From JACDDK01 sp035689095 (GTDB lineage: Bacteria > Actinomycetota > Rubrobacteria > Rubrobacterales > Rubrobacteraceae), in assembly GCA_035689095.1 (NCBI GenBank), contig DASSMB010000005.1, forward strand, positions 1 through 5,258: 5,258 nt of DNA, in the 5' to 3' direction. A model generated the notes under the pieces. It ran no database searches and had not been told where the DNA came from. It saw only the letters and a program-made list of their open reading frames with translations. Below are positions 1-4,685 of the stretch, one piece after another. How positions within the stretch are numbered: the first letter of the stretch is position 1; every line of letters starts with the position of its first letter. A program made the position numbers and the translations under genes.

Positions 1-99
1 GGGCTGCTCGCTCCCATAGTCCGGGTCGAAGCACTCCAGCATCGCCTCGATGTCGCGGCTATTCAGCGCCTCCAGCAACTTCCCGACCACAGTCTCCAT
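1..99 (-). CDS. SnoaL-like / NTF2-fold protein, N-terminal fragment (cut by window edge)
   Basis: Thirty-three codons read from an ATG at 99 down to base 1 without a stop; the gene continues beyond the window. The visible N-terminus runs METVVGKLLEALNSRDIEAM and then ends in a CFDPDYGSEQP-type segment. The pattern of an N-terminal helix with 'aLnsrDieam', followed by a short loop and an acidic 'PDY-S-QP', is typical of the SnoaL-like branch of the NTF2 fold. This group includes small cytoplasmic proteins of about 120-150 residues, some of them polyketide cyclases or isomerases and many of unknown function. The start is well fixed by a GGAGGT six bases upstream. No catalytic residue can be judged from this fragment, so a specific enzyme activity cannot be named. 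The family call is moderately secure; the role is unknown. Confidence 0.7.
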   Translation of the reverse strand, partial: METVVGKLLEALNSRDIEAMLECFDPDYGSEQP

Positions 100-105
100 C
101 ACCGT

Positions 106-111
106 ACCTCC
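106..111 (-). promoter_or_regulatory. Ribosome binding site of the SnoaL-like gene
   Basis: Read on the minus strand, GGAGGT lies six bases before the ATG at 99. It is one of the strongest Shine-Dalgarno matches in the window and fixes this start. No convincing -35/-10 pair was found upstream in 112-300. Confidence 0.75.
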
Positions 112-215
112 ACGGACCATTGGCCCAAAAGCACCTTCGCCTGTCGGCAGGATGCCACCGATACCGGCCCGGCGCACCCCCGGCGCCGCGTGTCCAGTTG
201 GAACGCGGCGAATGG

Positions 216-305
216 ATGAGAGCGGAACTGCTCTACGCGCTTGTGTTCACCCTCACCCTGGTCATATTTCTCAACTCCATGGAGTACCTGTACTTCTCCG
301 TCTGA
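216..305 (+). CDS. Possible 29-residue single-span membrane peptide
   Basis: A short ORF starting at ATG 216 encodes MRAELLYALVF followed by a strongly hydrophobic stretch (about residues 5-22, Leu/Val/Ile/Phe/Thr) and ends EYLYFSV. The one Arg and one Glu at the N-terminus and the hydrophobic core would suit a single transmembrane helix. It sits in the gap between the divergent SnoaL-like gene and the end of the 370-1161 gene, where no other gene explains the bases. Against it: there is no clear Shine-Dalgarno sequence (only a weak TGGAA about ten bases upstream), no obvious promoter, and the opposite strand of this gap would carry the promoter of the SnoaL-like gene. The frame stays open upstream to 120, so an earlier TTG (198) start is possible. 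It may be chance. Confidence 0.27.
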   Translation: MRAELLYALVFTLTLVIFLNSMEYLYFSV

Positions 306-369
306 CAACAATCAGATATGAGAGATCCGCACGCTTCCAACGGGGCCTACGGAGACCATAACGAAACAG

Positions 370-1161
370 CTATCGGTAGTCTAGGCTCGAAGCCTCAAGG
401 TCTTGAGGGGCTGGATACAGCGCGGCCAAAGCGAGTTCTTCTCTCACATCGGCGGGACCGCTCAAGGTGAAACCGGAAGGCGACTGGAACTCTGTCCTAA
501 CACGGCTTACCAACATTCCTAACAGCAAAGGCTGACCCGGCAACGGTACCACCCGGAACTCGAAGACGGCCCCGATTGCCTCAAACATCGGCATCACGGT
601 TAGCAGCAGCTTCCCTCCACGATGGCGCGTGGCTCCCCAGTACCGTTCTTCCAACACGAAACCTTCGATAAGGTAGCCGTTCCAGGTATCCGGGGTGCAA
701 GCCCGATAATAATAGTCTTCCTCAGCGAAGGCGATAACGTTACTCTTCCCGATGCCGTCGAGGGACTCAAAGTCAGCGACACCCCACGCAACGCAGCCGA
801 AGGTCGGACCCGTGTTGATCGGCGTGTCCAACGGGTGGGACATGATACCTAGACCTCTTGGATCTCCAGTATCCGGATCTCGCCCGGAAACTATCTTTCC
901 AGGATTCTCGCCCGAGAATTGTATGAATCCATCAGGATGCAAGGACAGCTTCACCCGATCCTCAGCGGAATACTCGACGTTGTCCTCACGGGAAATCTCC
1001 ATGCGGCGCTGACTGTAGTCTACGGGATGTTTGAAAAGGTAGCCTTTCTGGGCCTTGTGGTACGGAGCAAGCACAGCGAAGCCACCGCTATTGTAGGGTA
1101 CGATCTTGGTAATCTTTCTAAGCGTTCCCTGATCTTCGATAGCGATGGTTGACCCGGCCAC
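370..1161 (-). CDS. Hypothetical protein of unknown family, 263 residues, in low-GC DNA
   Basis: I do not recognise this protein. It starts at a GTG (1161); an in-frame stop lies 21 bases upstream, leaving little choice, and the next Met is residue 54. No signal peptide or transmembrane helix is evident, so a soluble cytoplasmic protein is likely. Visible segments are a possible beta-rich N-terminal part (1-60), a charged region around 'SREDNVEYSAEDRVKLSLHPDG' (57-78), a Gly/Pro/Asp-rich centre with GRDPDTGDPRGLG (93-105), 'NTGPTFGCVAWGVADF' (116-131), an aromatic cluster with YYYR and two Trp (150-175), and a hydrophobic 'PLPGQPLLLGMLVSRVRTEF' segment (206-225). No nucleotide-binding or metal-binding signature is convincing. 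Sampled 60-base lines contain 29-37 G+C, against 39-44 in neighbouring genes, which suggests transfer from another genome. The SD is poor and a -10-like TAAAAT lies 7 bases before the start, so it may be read from a leaderless mRNA. Confidence 0.8.
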   Translation of the reverse strand: MAGSTIAIEDQGTLRKITKIVPYNSGGFAVLAPYHKAQKGYLFKHPVDYSQRRMEISREDNVEYSAEDRVKLSLHPDGFIQFSGENPGKIVSGRDPDTGDPRGLGIMSHPLDTPINTGPTFGCVAWGVADFESLDGIGKSNVIAFAEEDYYYRACTPDTWNGYLIEGFVLEERYWGATRHRGGKLLLTVMPMFEAIGAVFEFRVVPLPGQPLLLGMLVSRVRTEFQSPSGFTLSGPADVREELALAALYPAPQDLEASSLDYR

Positions 1162-1168
1162 GCAACCT

Positions 1169-1199
1169 ATTTTACTAGCTTACCTGTAGTCTGTAGCAA
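1169..1199 (-). promoter_or_regulatory. Candidate promoter of the 370-1161 gene
   Basis: On the minus strand TTGCTA (1199-1194) is followed after 19 bases by TAAAAT (1174-1169), which fits the actinobacterial TANNNT -10 form. The hexamer ends 7 bases before the GTG start, so transcription would begin at or very near the start codon. A second option farther up is TTGACC (1233-1228), 18 bases, CACAAT (1209-1204), giving a leader of roughly 35 bases. The region between them holds a tandem CTGTAG-T-CTGTAG on the plus strand (1184-1196) that could bind a regulator, but this is only a pattern. Confidence 0.4.
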
Positions 1200-1256
1200 C
1201 CTCATTGTGATAGATGTGGGCGCGGACGGTCAACCTCGGGGCGCAATAATAACTGG

Positions 1257-1262
1257 TAGATT
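1257..1262 (+). promoter_or_regulatory. -10 element of the phosphatase-kinase operon, possibly leaderless
   Basis: TAGATT matches TANNNT and ends 8 bases before the ATG at 1271. No purine-rich Shine-Dalgarno sequence precedes that ATG (the bases are AAGCAGAT). This is the geometry expected for a leaderless transcript, which is common in actinobacteria. No good -35 was found at the usual distance, so the promoter call is tentative. Confidence 0.4.
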
Positions 1263-1270
1263 AAGCAGAT

Positions 1271-1750
1271 ATGGTGCGCGTGTTGTTCGTCTGCATGGGG
1301 AACATCTGCCGGTCTCCGATAGCTCAGGGCGTCTTCGAGGATCGGATACGGCGCAAGGGACTCGAAGGCGAGATAGAGGTTGACTCGGCCGGGACCCACG
1401 GCTTCTACAACGCGGGCGCTCCGCCGGACCCGAGGGCGCAGAGGAGCGCGCGGGCGAGAGGGTTGGATATCTCCGGCCAGCGGGCGAGGCTGCTGGACGC
1501 GGAGGACTGCCACCGCTTCGACTACATCCTGACGATGGACGAGGAGAACTACTGGAGGGTGGCCGGGCTGTGCCGCGGAAGTGCGGTGGTGCGGCCGCTC
1601 CTGGACTACGCGCCCGGCCCGGAGACCGAGGTGCCGGACCCGTACTACGGCGGTCCTGACGGGTTCGAGTACGCGCTGGGGCTTATAGAGGAGGCTTCGG
1701 AGGGGCTGCTGCGGGAGATACAGGCGCGGCACATCGGAGACCGTGTCTGA
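1271..1750 (+). CDS. Low-molecular-weight protein tyrosine phosphatase family; probable ketosamine-phosphate phosphatase
   Basis: A complete cytoplasmic LMW-PTP of 159 residues, the normal family length. The phosphate-binding loop C-x5-R-S is at residues 8-15 (CMGNICRS, in VLFVCMGNICRSPIA), giving nucleophile Cys8 and Arg14. The family DSAGTHGFYNAGAPPDPRA segment follows at 38-56, and the general-acid Asp is Asp123 in DPYYGG (123-128). The family removes phosphate through a phosphocysteine intermediate. One branch (LMW-PTP-A and bacterial relatives) dephosphorylates ribulosamine-5-phosphate and erythrulosamine-4-phosphate on proteins rather than phosphotyrosine. Because the fructosamine kinase gene overlaps its 3' end by 8 bases, I infer that ketosamine phosphates are the likely substrate; protein tyrosine phosphatase activity remains possible. 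The ATG start places the catalytic loop at the usual distance from the N-terminus. There is no SD sequence, so translation may be leaderless. Confidence 0.95.
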   Translation: MVRVLFVCMGNICRSPIAQGVFEDRIRRKGLEGEIEVDSAGTHGFYNAGAPPDPRAQRSARARGLDISGQRARLLDAEDCHRFDYILTMDEENYWRVAGLCRGSAVVRPLLDYAPGPETEVPDPYYGGPDGFEYALGLIEEASEGLLREIQARHIGDRV

Positions 1751-2603
1751 GCGCGTGATCTCGGAGGGCGTCGAGGCCCACCTGGGCGAGCGGCTGCGGA
1801 GCGCGCGTCCTCTAGAGGGCGGCTGCATCGGCGAGGTCTACCGGCTGGAGCTTGAGGACGGCACCCCGCTCGTCGCCAAGGTGGACCGGGAAGCCGAGGC
1901 CAACCTGGAGCGCGAGGCGTACATGCTCCGCTACCTGCGCGAGAAGAGCGACCTCCCGGTCCCCGAGGTCTATCACGGCTCCGAGACGCTACTGCTCATG
2001 CAGTTCATCGAAGGGACAAACAGCTTCTCCGATGAAGCCGAGCGCCACGCCGCGGAACTGGTCGCCGGGTTGCACGGCATAACCACCGATTCCTACGGTC
2101 ACGAGCGCGACACCCTTATCGGCAGCCTCAACCAGCCGAACCCGCTTACGAAGAACTGGACAGATTTCTTCCGTGAGGAGCGGTTACTGTACATCGGGCG
2201 GGTCGCTTACGAGGCGGGACGGTTGCCTTCCGAGGACCGTGCCAGGGTGGAGCGGCTGGCGGAGAGGTTGGAGGATTTGATCTCCGAGCCGAACCCGCCG
2301 GCCCTGATCCACGGCGACGTGTGGAGCGGGAACGTGCTGGCGAAGGACGGCCGTATTACCGCCTTCCTCGACCCCGCCCTCTACCACGCCGACCCGGAGA
2401 TGGAGCTCTCCTTCATCAGCCTCTTCAACTCCTTCGGCGACGCTTTCTTCGAGCGGTACGCAGAGATACGGTCGATCAGGGCCGAGTTCTTCGAGACCCG
2501 CCGCGACCTTTACAGTCTCTTCCCGCTACTGGTCCACGTCTACTACTTCGGCGGCGGCTACCTGGATTCGGTGCGGAGCACCTTGAGCCGGTTCGGATTT
2601 TGA
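1743..2603 (+). CDS. Fructosamine-3-kinase family protein (ketoamine kinase)
   Basis: A 286-residue kinase of the fructosamine-3-kinase family, within the aminoglycoside/choline phosphotransferase fold. An N-lobe with the Gly-containing loop LEGGCIGEVY (24-33) and the ATP-binding Lys46 (VAKV) comes first. Glu57 follows in the LEREAYML helix, then the linker LLLMQFIEG (83-91), then the family segment around NPLTKNWTDFFREERL (133-148). The catalytic motif HGDVWSGN is at 190-197 (Asp192) and the metal-binding LDPALYHADPEME at 209-221 (Asp210). Bacterial members phosphorylate ribulosamines and erythrulosamines bound to proteins, making the adducts unstable so that the amine is released. The gene overlaps the upstream phosphatase by 8 bases, so the two are cotranscribed and probably translationally coupled. 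The start is GTG 1743 with GGAG only three bases upstream; GTG 1755 is the alternative. The C-terminus YYFGGGYLDSVR looks complete. The exact ketoamine substrate cannot be read from sequence. Confidence 0.92.
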   Translation: MSERVISEGVEAHLGERLRSARPLEGGCIGEVYRLELEDGTPLVAKVDREAEANLEREAYMLRYLREKSDLPVPEVYHGSETLLLMQFIEGTNSFSDEAERHAAELVAGLHGITTDSYGHERDTLIGSLNQPNPLTKNWTDFFREERLLYIGRVAYEAGRLPSEDRARVERLAERLEDLISEPNPPALIHGDVWSGNVLAKDGRITAFLDPALYHADPEMELSFISLFNSFGDAFFERYAEIRSIRAEFFETRRDLYSLFPLLVHVYYFGGGYLDSVRSTLSRFGF

Positions 2604-2622
2604 GAGAGCTAACGCGACAGCG

Positions 2623-3093
2623 CTAACGCAGGAGGCGCGGGCCTCCAAGCAGGACCACGCCGTCCTCAACCAGGGCGACCACAGGGTCGGGGACGCCGGT
2701 CTTCTCTCCCACGAGCGCGCGCAACTGCTCGCCAGCAAAGGCCGCCGCCACGGCGGCTCCGGCCCCGATGATGCCGCCCACGGCGGGCGAGCGATCTTCG
2801 GCAGCGAACAGCGTCGTGCCCGCGATGGCGCCGGACGCCATCCGGCCGAGCAAGGAGAGCGCTGCTGTCCGGCTCGGCGTCATCGGCAGCTTGTCGCCAA
2901 GTAACTCACCGACCTGGAGCACCCGCAAGATCGTCGGCACCGGGCGCGAGCCGAGCATCGCGAACGGCGTGCCTTCCAGGTTGTCCAGGCGGCCGTCCGC
3001 GATGGCCCGGCTCACCATCGCCGGGGCCGACATCGAGCGCAGCCCGCCGATAGCCCCGAGCCTCAGTGTCCTGGAAATGATAGATCCGCTCAT
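2623..3093 (-). CDS. DUF4126 family membrane protein
   Basis: A 156-residue small, Ala/Gly-rich protein. The early GLRSMSAPAMVSRA (17-30), the central VGELLGDKLPMTPSRT (61-76) and the following LLGRMASGAIAGTT (81-94) match the DUF4126 pattern 'GlRs-tapaa', 'GE-l-DKlP-tPsR', 'gR--sGA-aG'. Hydrophobic segments suited to membrane spans lie near 81-97 and 103-122, with weaker ones at 10-30 and 138-150. The function of DUF4126 is not established. The ATG start has AGAGGG six bases upstream. It follows the dehydrogenase stop by 25 bases on the same strand, so the two genes probably share a transcript. The C-terminus (PRLLR) ends 19 bases from the stop of the convergent kinase gene, with no terminator hairpin between. 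Confidence 0.82.
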   Translation of the reverse strand: MSGSIISRTLRLGAIGGLRSMSAPAMVSRAIADGRLDNLEGTPFAMLGSRPVPTILRVLQVGELLGDKLPMTPSRTAALSLLGRMASGAIAGTTLFAAEDRSPAVGGIIGAGAAVAAAFAGEQLRALVGEKTGVPDPVVALVEDGVVLLGGPRLLR

Positions 3094-3118
3094 GGTTGTC
3101 CCTCTCTGGTCGCTGCCG

Positions 3119-4195
3119 CTAGGCCAGCGCGCTCCACACTTCTAGCTTGGTCTTGACGTGCCTTATGACCTCGTCGGTGAACTCCGTCGTCCCGGCCGCT
3201 CCGCCGAGGTCCGCCGTCTTTACGCCGTCGAGGATGGTCTCGAAGGTGGCCTCGTAGATGGCGCGCGAGACGCGGCTCGCCTCCTCCTCGTGGAAGAATG
3301 TGAGGAGACCGGCACCGGCCAGGATCATCGCCATCGGGTTCGCCACGTCCTTGCCCTGTAGCGATGGCGCGGTTCCGTGCGGCGCCTCGGCCATGACGGT
3401 CTCGGGGTGCTCATCTTCGTCGAGCGCGATGAGCAGCGACTCGGCCCCGGCTATGGAGCCGAACATCTGCATGACGAGGTCGGAGATGCAGTCGCCGTCC
3501 CGGTTGAGGGTCGGGATGACGAGCGGCTCGCCGTAGGTCGTCAGCAGCAGGGCGTAGGTCGCGTCTATTAGCTGGGGCTCGTAGCGGACGTCGCGGTTGT
3601 TCTCGGCGGCGCGGTCCATCTCCTCCTTGAGCATCCCCTCGTAGACGGGGGAGACTGTGTACTTCGGACCGCCGAAGACCTTCGCCCGCATCTTGCGCGC
3701 CTGGATGAACGCGAACTCCGATACGCCGCGGCAGACGCGGCGGGAGATCTTCTCGGTCCTGTACGCTACCTCATCCAGCCCTTCGCCCTCGCGCCACTCC
3801 TCCGCGCCGTAGGCGTCGTCCACGGCCATCCTGACCACCGAGATCGGGGCGTGCACGCCCGTAACCGGGCTGACGCCCGGTATACGCCGTCCCGTCCGCA
3901 CGATGACGGTGCCGTCTATGCCCTTGCGCAGGATGGCGTTCGGCGAGCCCACGTCGCCGCTCGTCTCCGGCGTGATGGTCGCCGCCTTGATCCCGAGGCC
4001 GCACTCCTTCATCGCCGCCGCCGCCTCGTGGACCACCGCGTTCTCCGTCGCCCGGCGGTTCTCCAGCGAGAGGTCGAAGCGCCGGAACTCCAGGTCCACG
4101 CCCGTCACGGCCGGGTCCAACACGCGCAGGGACTCCTCCAGCAACTCCTGGCCGGTCTGGTCGCCCTCCATCACCACTATCGTCTTTGGATCCAC
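3119..4195 (-). CDS. Isocitrate/isopropylmalate dehydrogenase family protein, atypical branch
   Basis: A cytoplasmic beta-decarboxylating dehydrogenase of 358 residues (from GTG 4195). Family landmarks in order: MEGDQTG (9-15) in place of the usual GDGIGPE; SPNAILRK...VIVR with Ser84, Asn86, Arg90 and Arg100 as substrate-binding residues; KISRRVCRGVSEFAF (149-163), matching the 'sERia-yAF' helix; GGPKYTVSPVYEGM (175-188) with a candidate catalytic Lys178; NRDGDCISD (231-239) carrying the metal-binding Asp residues; and HGTAPSLQGKDVANP (273-287), the cofactor-loop region. These enzymes oxidise and decarboxylate a 2-hydroxy acid such as isocitrate with NAD or NADP. 'FGGPKYTVSPVYEGM' and 'NRDGDCISD' resemble the homodimeric NADP-isocitrate dehydrogenases more than leuB, so isocitrate is my first guess; homoisocitrate or another substrate cannot be excluded. 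The longer start at 4204 is unlikely because that GTG lies inside the AGAGGTG Shine-Dalgarno sequence, which sits six bases before GTG 4195. Confidence 0.88.
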   Translation of the reverse strand: MDPKTIVVMEGDQTGQELLEESLRVLDPAVTGVDLEFRRFDLSLENRRATENAVVHEAAAAMKECGLGIKAATITPETSGDVGSPNAILRKGIDGTVIVRTGRRIPGVSPVTGVHAPISVVRMAVDDAYGAEEWREGEGLDEVAYRTEKISRRVCRGVSEFAFIQARKMRAKVFGGPKYTVSPVYEGMLKEEMDRAAENNRDVRYEPQLIDATYALLLTTYGEPLVIPTLNRDGDCISDLVMQMFGSIAGAESLLIALDEDEHPETVMAEAPHGTAPSLQGKDVANPMAMILAGAGLLTFFHEEEASRVSRAIYEATFETILDGVKTADLGGAAGTTEFTDEVIRHVKTKLEVWSALA

Positions 4196-4201
4196 TAATT
4201 G

Positions 4202-4208
4202 CACCTCT
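4202..4208 (-). promoter_or_regulatory. RBS that fixes the dehydrogenase start at 4195
   Basis: On the minus strand AGAGGTG (4208-4202) is followed by CAATTA and then GTG at 4195-4193. The six-base spacing is ideal. The upstream in-frame GTG at 4204 is part of the SD itself and would have none of its own, so the protein should begin three residues later than the longest ORF suggests. Confidence 0.7.
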
Positions 4209-4234
4209 GGCTAGTCTCGTGTGTTCGCTCGCCT

Positions 4235-4240
4235 AGTATA
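4235..4240 (-). promoter_or_regulatory. Candidate -10 of the dehydrogenase-DUF4126 operon
   Basis: Minus-strand TATACT (five of six bases of TATAAT) lies about 40 bases upstream of GTG 4195, giving a leader of about 33 bases that contains the RBS. No good -35 sits 16-18 bases further up. The element contains the palindrome GTATAC (4236-4241), so the plus-strand TAGTAT (4234-4239) could equally serve the opposite direction. Confidence 0.4.
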
Positions 4241-4269
4241 CGACTCTGCAAGTGCCCCATTCCGTGAGA

Positions 4270-4300
4270 TTGTGCCCGGCTCCCAGGCCGCATGTAGACT
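4270..4300 (+). promoter_or_regulatory. Candidate promoter for the Gly/Asp/His-tail membrane protein
   Basis: TTGTGC (4270-4275), a 19-base spacer, and TAGACT (4295-4300, TANNNT form) preceded by TG. Transcription would begin near 4307, leaving about 19 bases before the strong RBS at 4326. The long spacer makes this only a moderate candidate. Confidence 0.3.
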
Positions 4301-4325
4301 ATGCCTTATCAACCGTACAGAGCGG

Positions 4326-4330
4326 GGAGG
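4326..4330 (+). promoter_or_regulatory. Strong RBS in front of the seven-codon leader ORF
   Basis: GGAGG, within GGGGAGGAGA, is six bases upstream of ATG 4337. It is 26 bases from the start of the main gene at 4357, too far to serve it directly, so it belongs to the short ORF unless the assembly has a frameshift here. Confidence 0.7.
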
Positions 4331-4336
4331 AGACGC

Positions 4337-4360
4337 ATGGCCGGAAAGACCTACGCATGA
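4337..4360 (+). CDS. Seven-codon leader ORF overlapping the next start (ATGA)
   Basis: ATG 4337 opens MAGKTYA and stops at TGA 4358-4360, which overlaps the ATG (4357-4359) of the downstream gene in the classical ATGA arrangement. The best Shine-Dalgarno sequence in this region serves this ORF, while the main gene has only a weak GGAAAG (4343-4348) eight bases before its ATG. Ribosomes finishing the peptide could therefore restart on the main gene. The peptide itself is too short to suggest a function and has no run of one amino acid as in attenuators. An equally simple alternative is a one-base loss in the sequence between 4337 and 4357, which would make this the true N-terminus of the membrane protein. 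Confidence 0.45.
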   Translation: MAGKTYA

Positions 4361-4680
4361 CCACAGGCTACGCGCTTTGGACCGCGCTATCGGCCGTGCC
4401 CGGCGCCGGACTCGTCCTTGCGAAAGACCCGGGTTCGGGAGCGTACCTGCTTCTCGCGGGCCTCGTCGCGCTGGCCGGTATCGTGTACCTGGCCTTCCGT
4501 AGATCCCGCAAGGGAGACGGTTCCAGCGGAACTGACGGCGGAGCGGGCGGCGGAATCGGCGGCAGCGGCTACTACGGCGACTTCCACCACGGCCATCACG
4601 CTTCCAGTGGAGATCACAGCGGCGGCGGGAGTGACAGCGGCGGCGATGGCGGCGGCGGAGACGGTGGCGGGGCAGACTGA
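4357..4680 (+). CDS. Small membrane protein with Gly/Asp/His-rich tail, function unknown
   Basis: A 107-residue protein not assigned to a named family. Residues 5-22 form a first hydrophobic segment and 30-47 a second (AYLLLAGLVALAGIVYLAF), separated by the short loop KDPGSG. The basic cluster RRSRK (48-52) follows and should lie in the cytoplasm by the positive-inside rule, so both termini are probably cytoplasmic, with a hairpin in the membrane. The tail (53-107) is almost wholly Gly, Ser, Asp and His: GYYGDFHHGHHASSGDHS (71-88), then repeated GG-D/S units to the end. The His/Asp cluster could bind metal ions, but low-complexity tails of this kind are also common in membrane proteins of unknown role. 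The ATG start is chosen because it precedes the first span and overlaps the leader ORF; an upstream extension to GTG 4252 is in frame but lacks an SD. Confidence 0.7.
   Translation: MTTGYALWTALSAVPGAGLVLAKDPGSGAYLLLAGLVALAGIVYLAFRRSRKGDGSSGTDGGAGGGIGGSGYYGDFHHGHHASSGDHSGGGSDSGGDGGGGDGGGAD
4535..4675 (+). repeat. Low-complexity GGC-rich coding tract
   Basis: Imperfect GGC/GGA/GAC triplets encode the Gly/Asp/Ser tail of the small membrane protein. Triplet repetition makes the stretch prone to in-frame length change between strains and to sequencing error. It is not a mobile or regulatory repeat. Confidence 0.6.
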
Positions 4681-4685
4681 CCTTT

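Noticed and set aside
171..187. GGCGC / GCGCC inverted repeat with a seven-base loop as a terminator
   Set aside because: Only a five-base stem, no T-run on either side, and such pairs are expected by chance in GC-rich DNA.
301..316. TCTGA-CAACAA-TCAGA hairpin as terminator or operator
   Set aside because: A five-base stem with weak pairs and no T-run; it overlaps the end of the doubtful small ORF and no partner gene needs it.
1162..1270. tRNA, attachment site or small RNA in the divergent gap beside the low-GC gene
   Set aside because: No cloverleaf-like arms, no matching repeat on the other side of the low-GC gene, and promoter elements account for the space.
1202..1828. 208-codon open frame on the minus strand
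   Set aside because: It lies antisense to the LMW-PTP gene, is Arg/Pro/Ala-rich with no domain pattern, and has no RBS; it is a shadow of a GC-rich gene.
2768..3145. 125-codon plus-strand frame opposite DUF4126
   Set aside because: The minus-strand product matches DUF4126 motifs and has an RBS; the plus frame has neither.
4196..4204. Dehydrogenase start at GTG 4204
   Set aside because: That GTG is embedded in the AGAGGTG Shine-Dalgarno sequence serving GTG 4195.
3851..4214. Plus-strand open frames of 103-115 codons opposite the dehydrogenase
   Set aside because: Arg/His/Ala-rich translations with no motif, antisense to a gene with clear family signatures.
4252..4356. N-terminal extension of the small membrane protein to GTG 4252
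   Set aside because: The extension has no SD, would place the promoter-like elements and the strong RBS inside the coding region, and reads as non-membrane filler before the first span.
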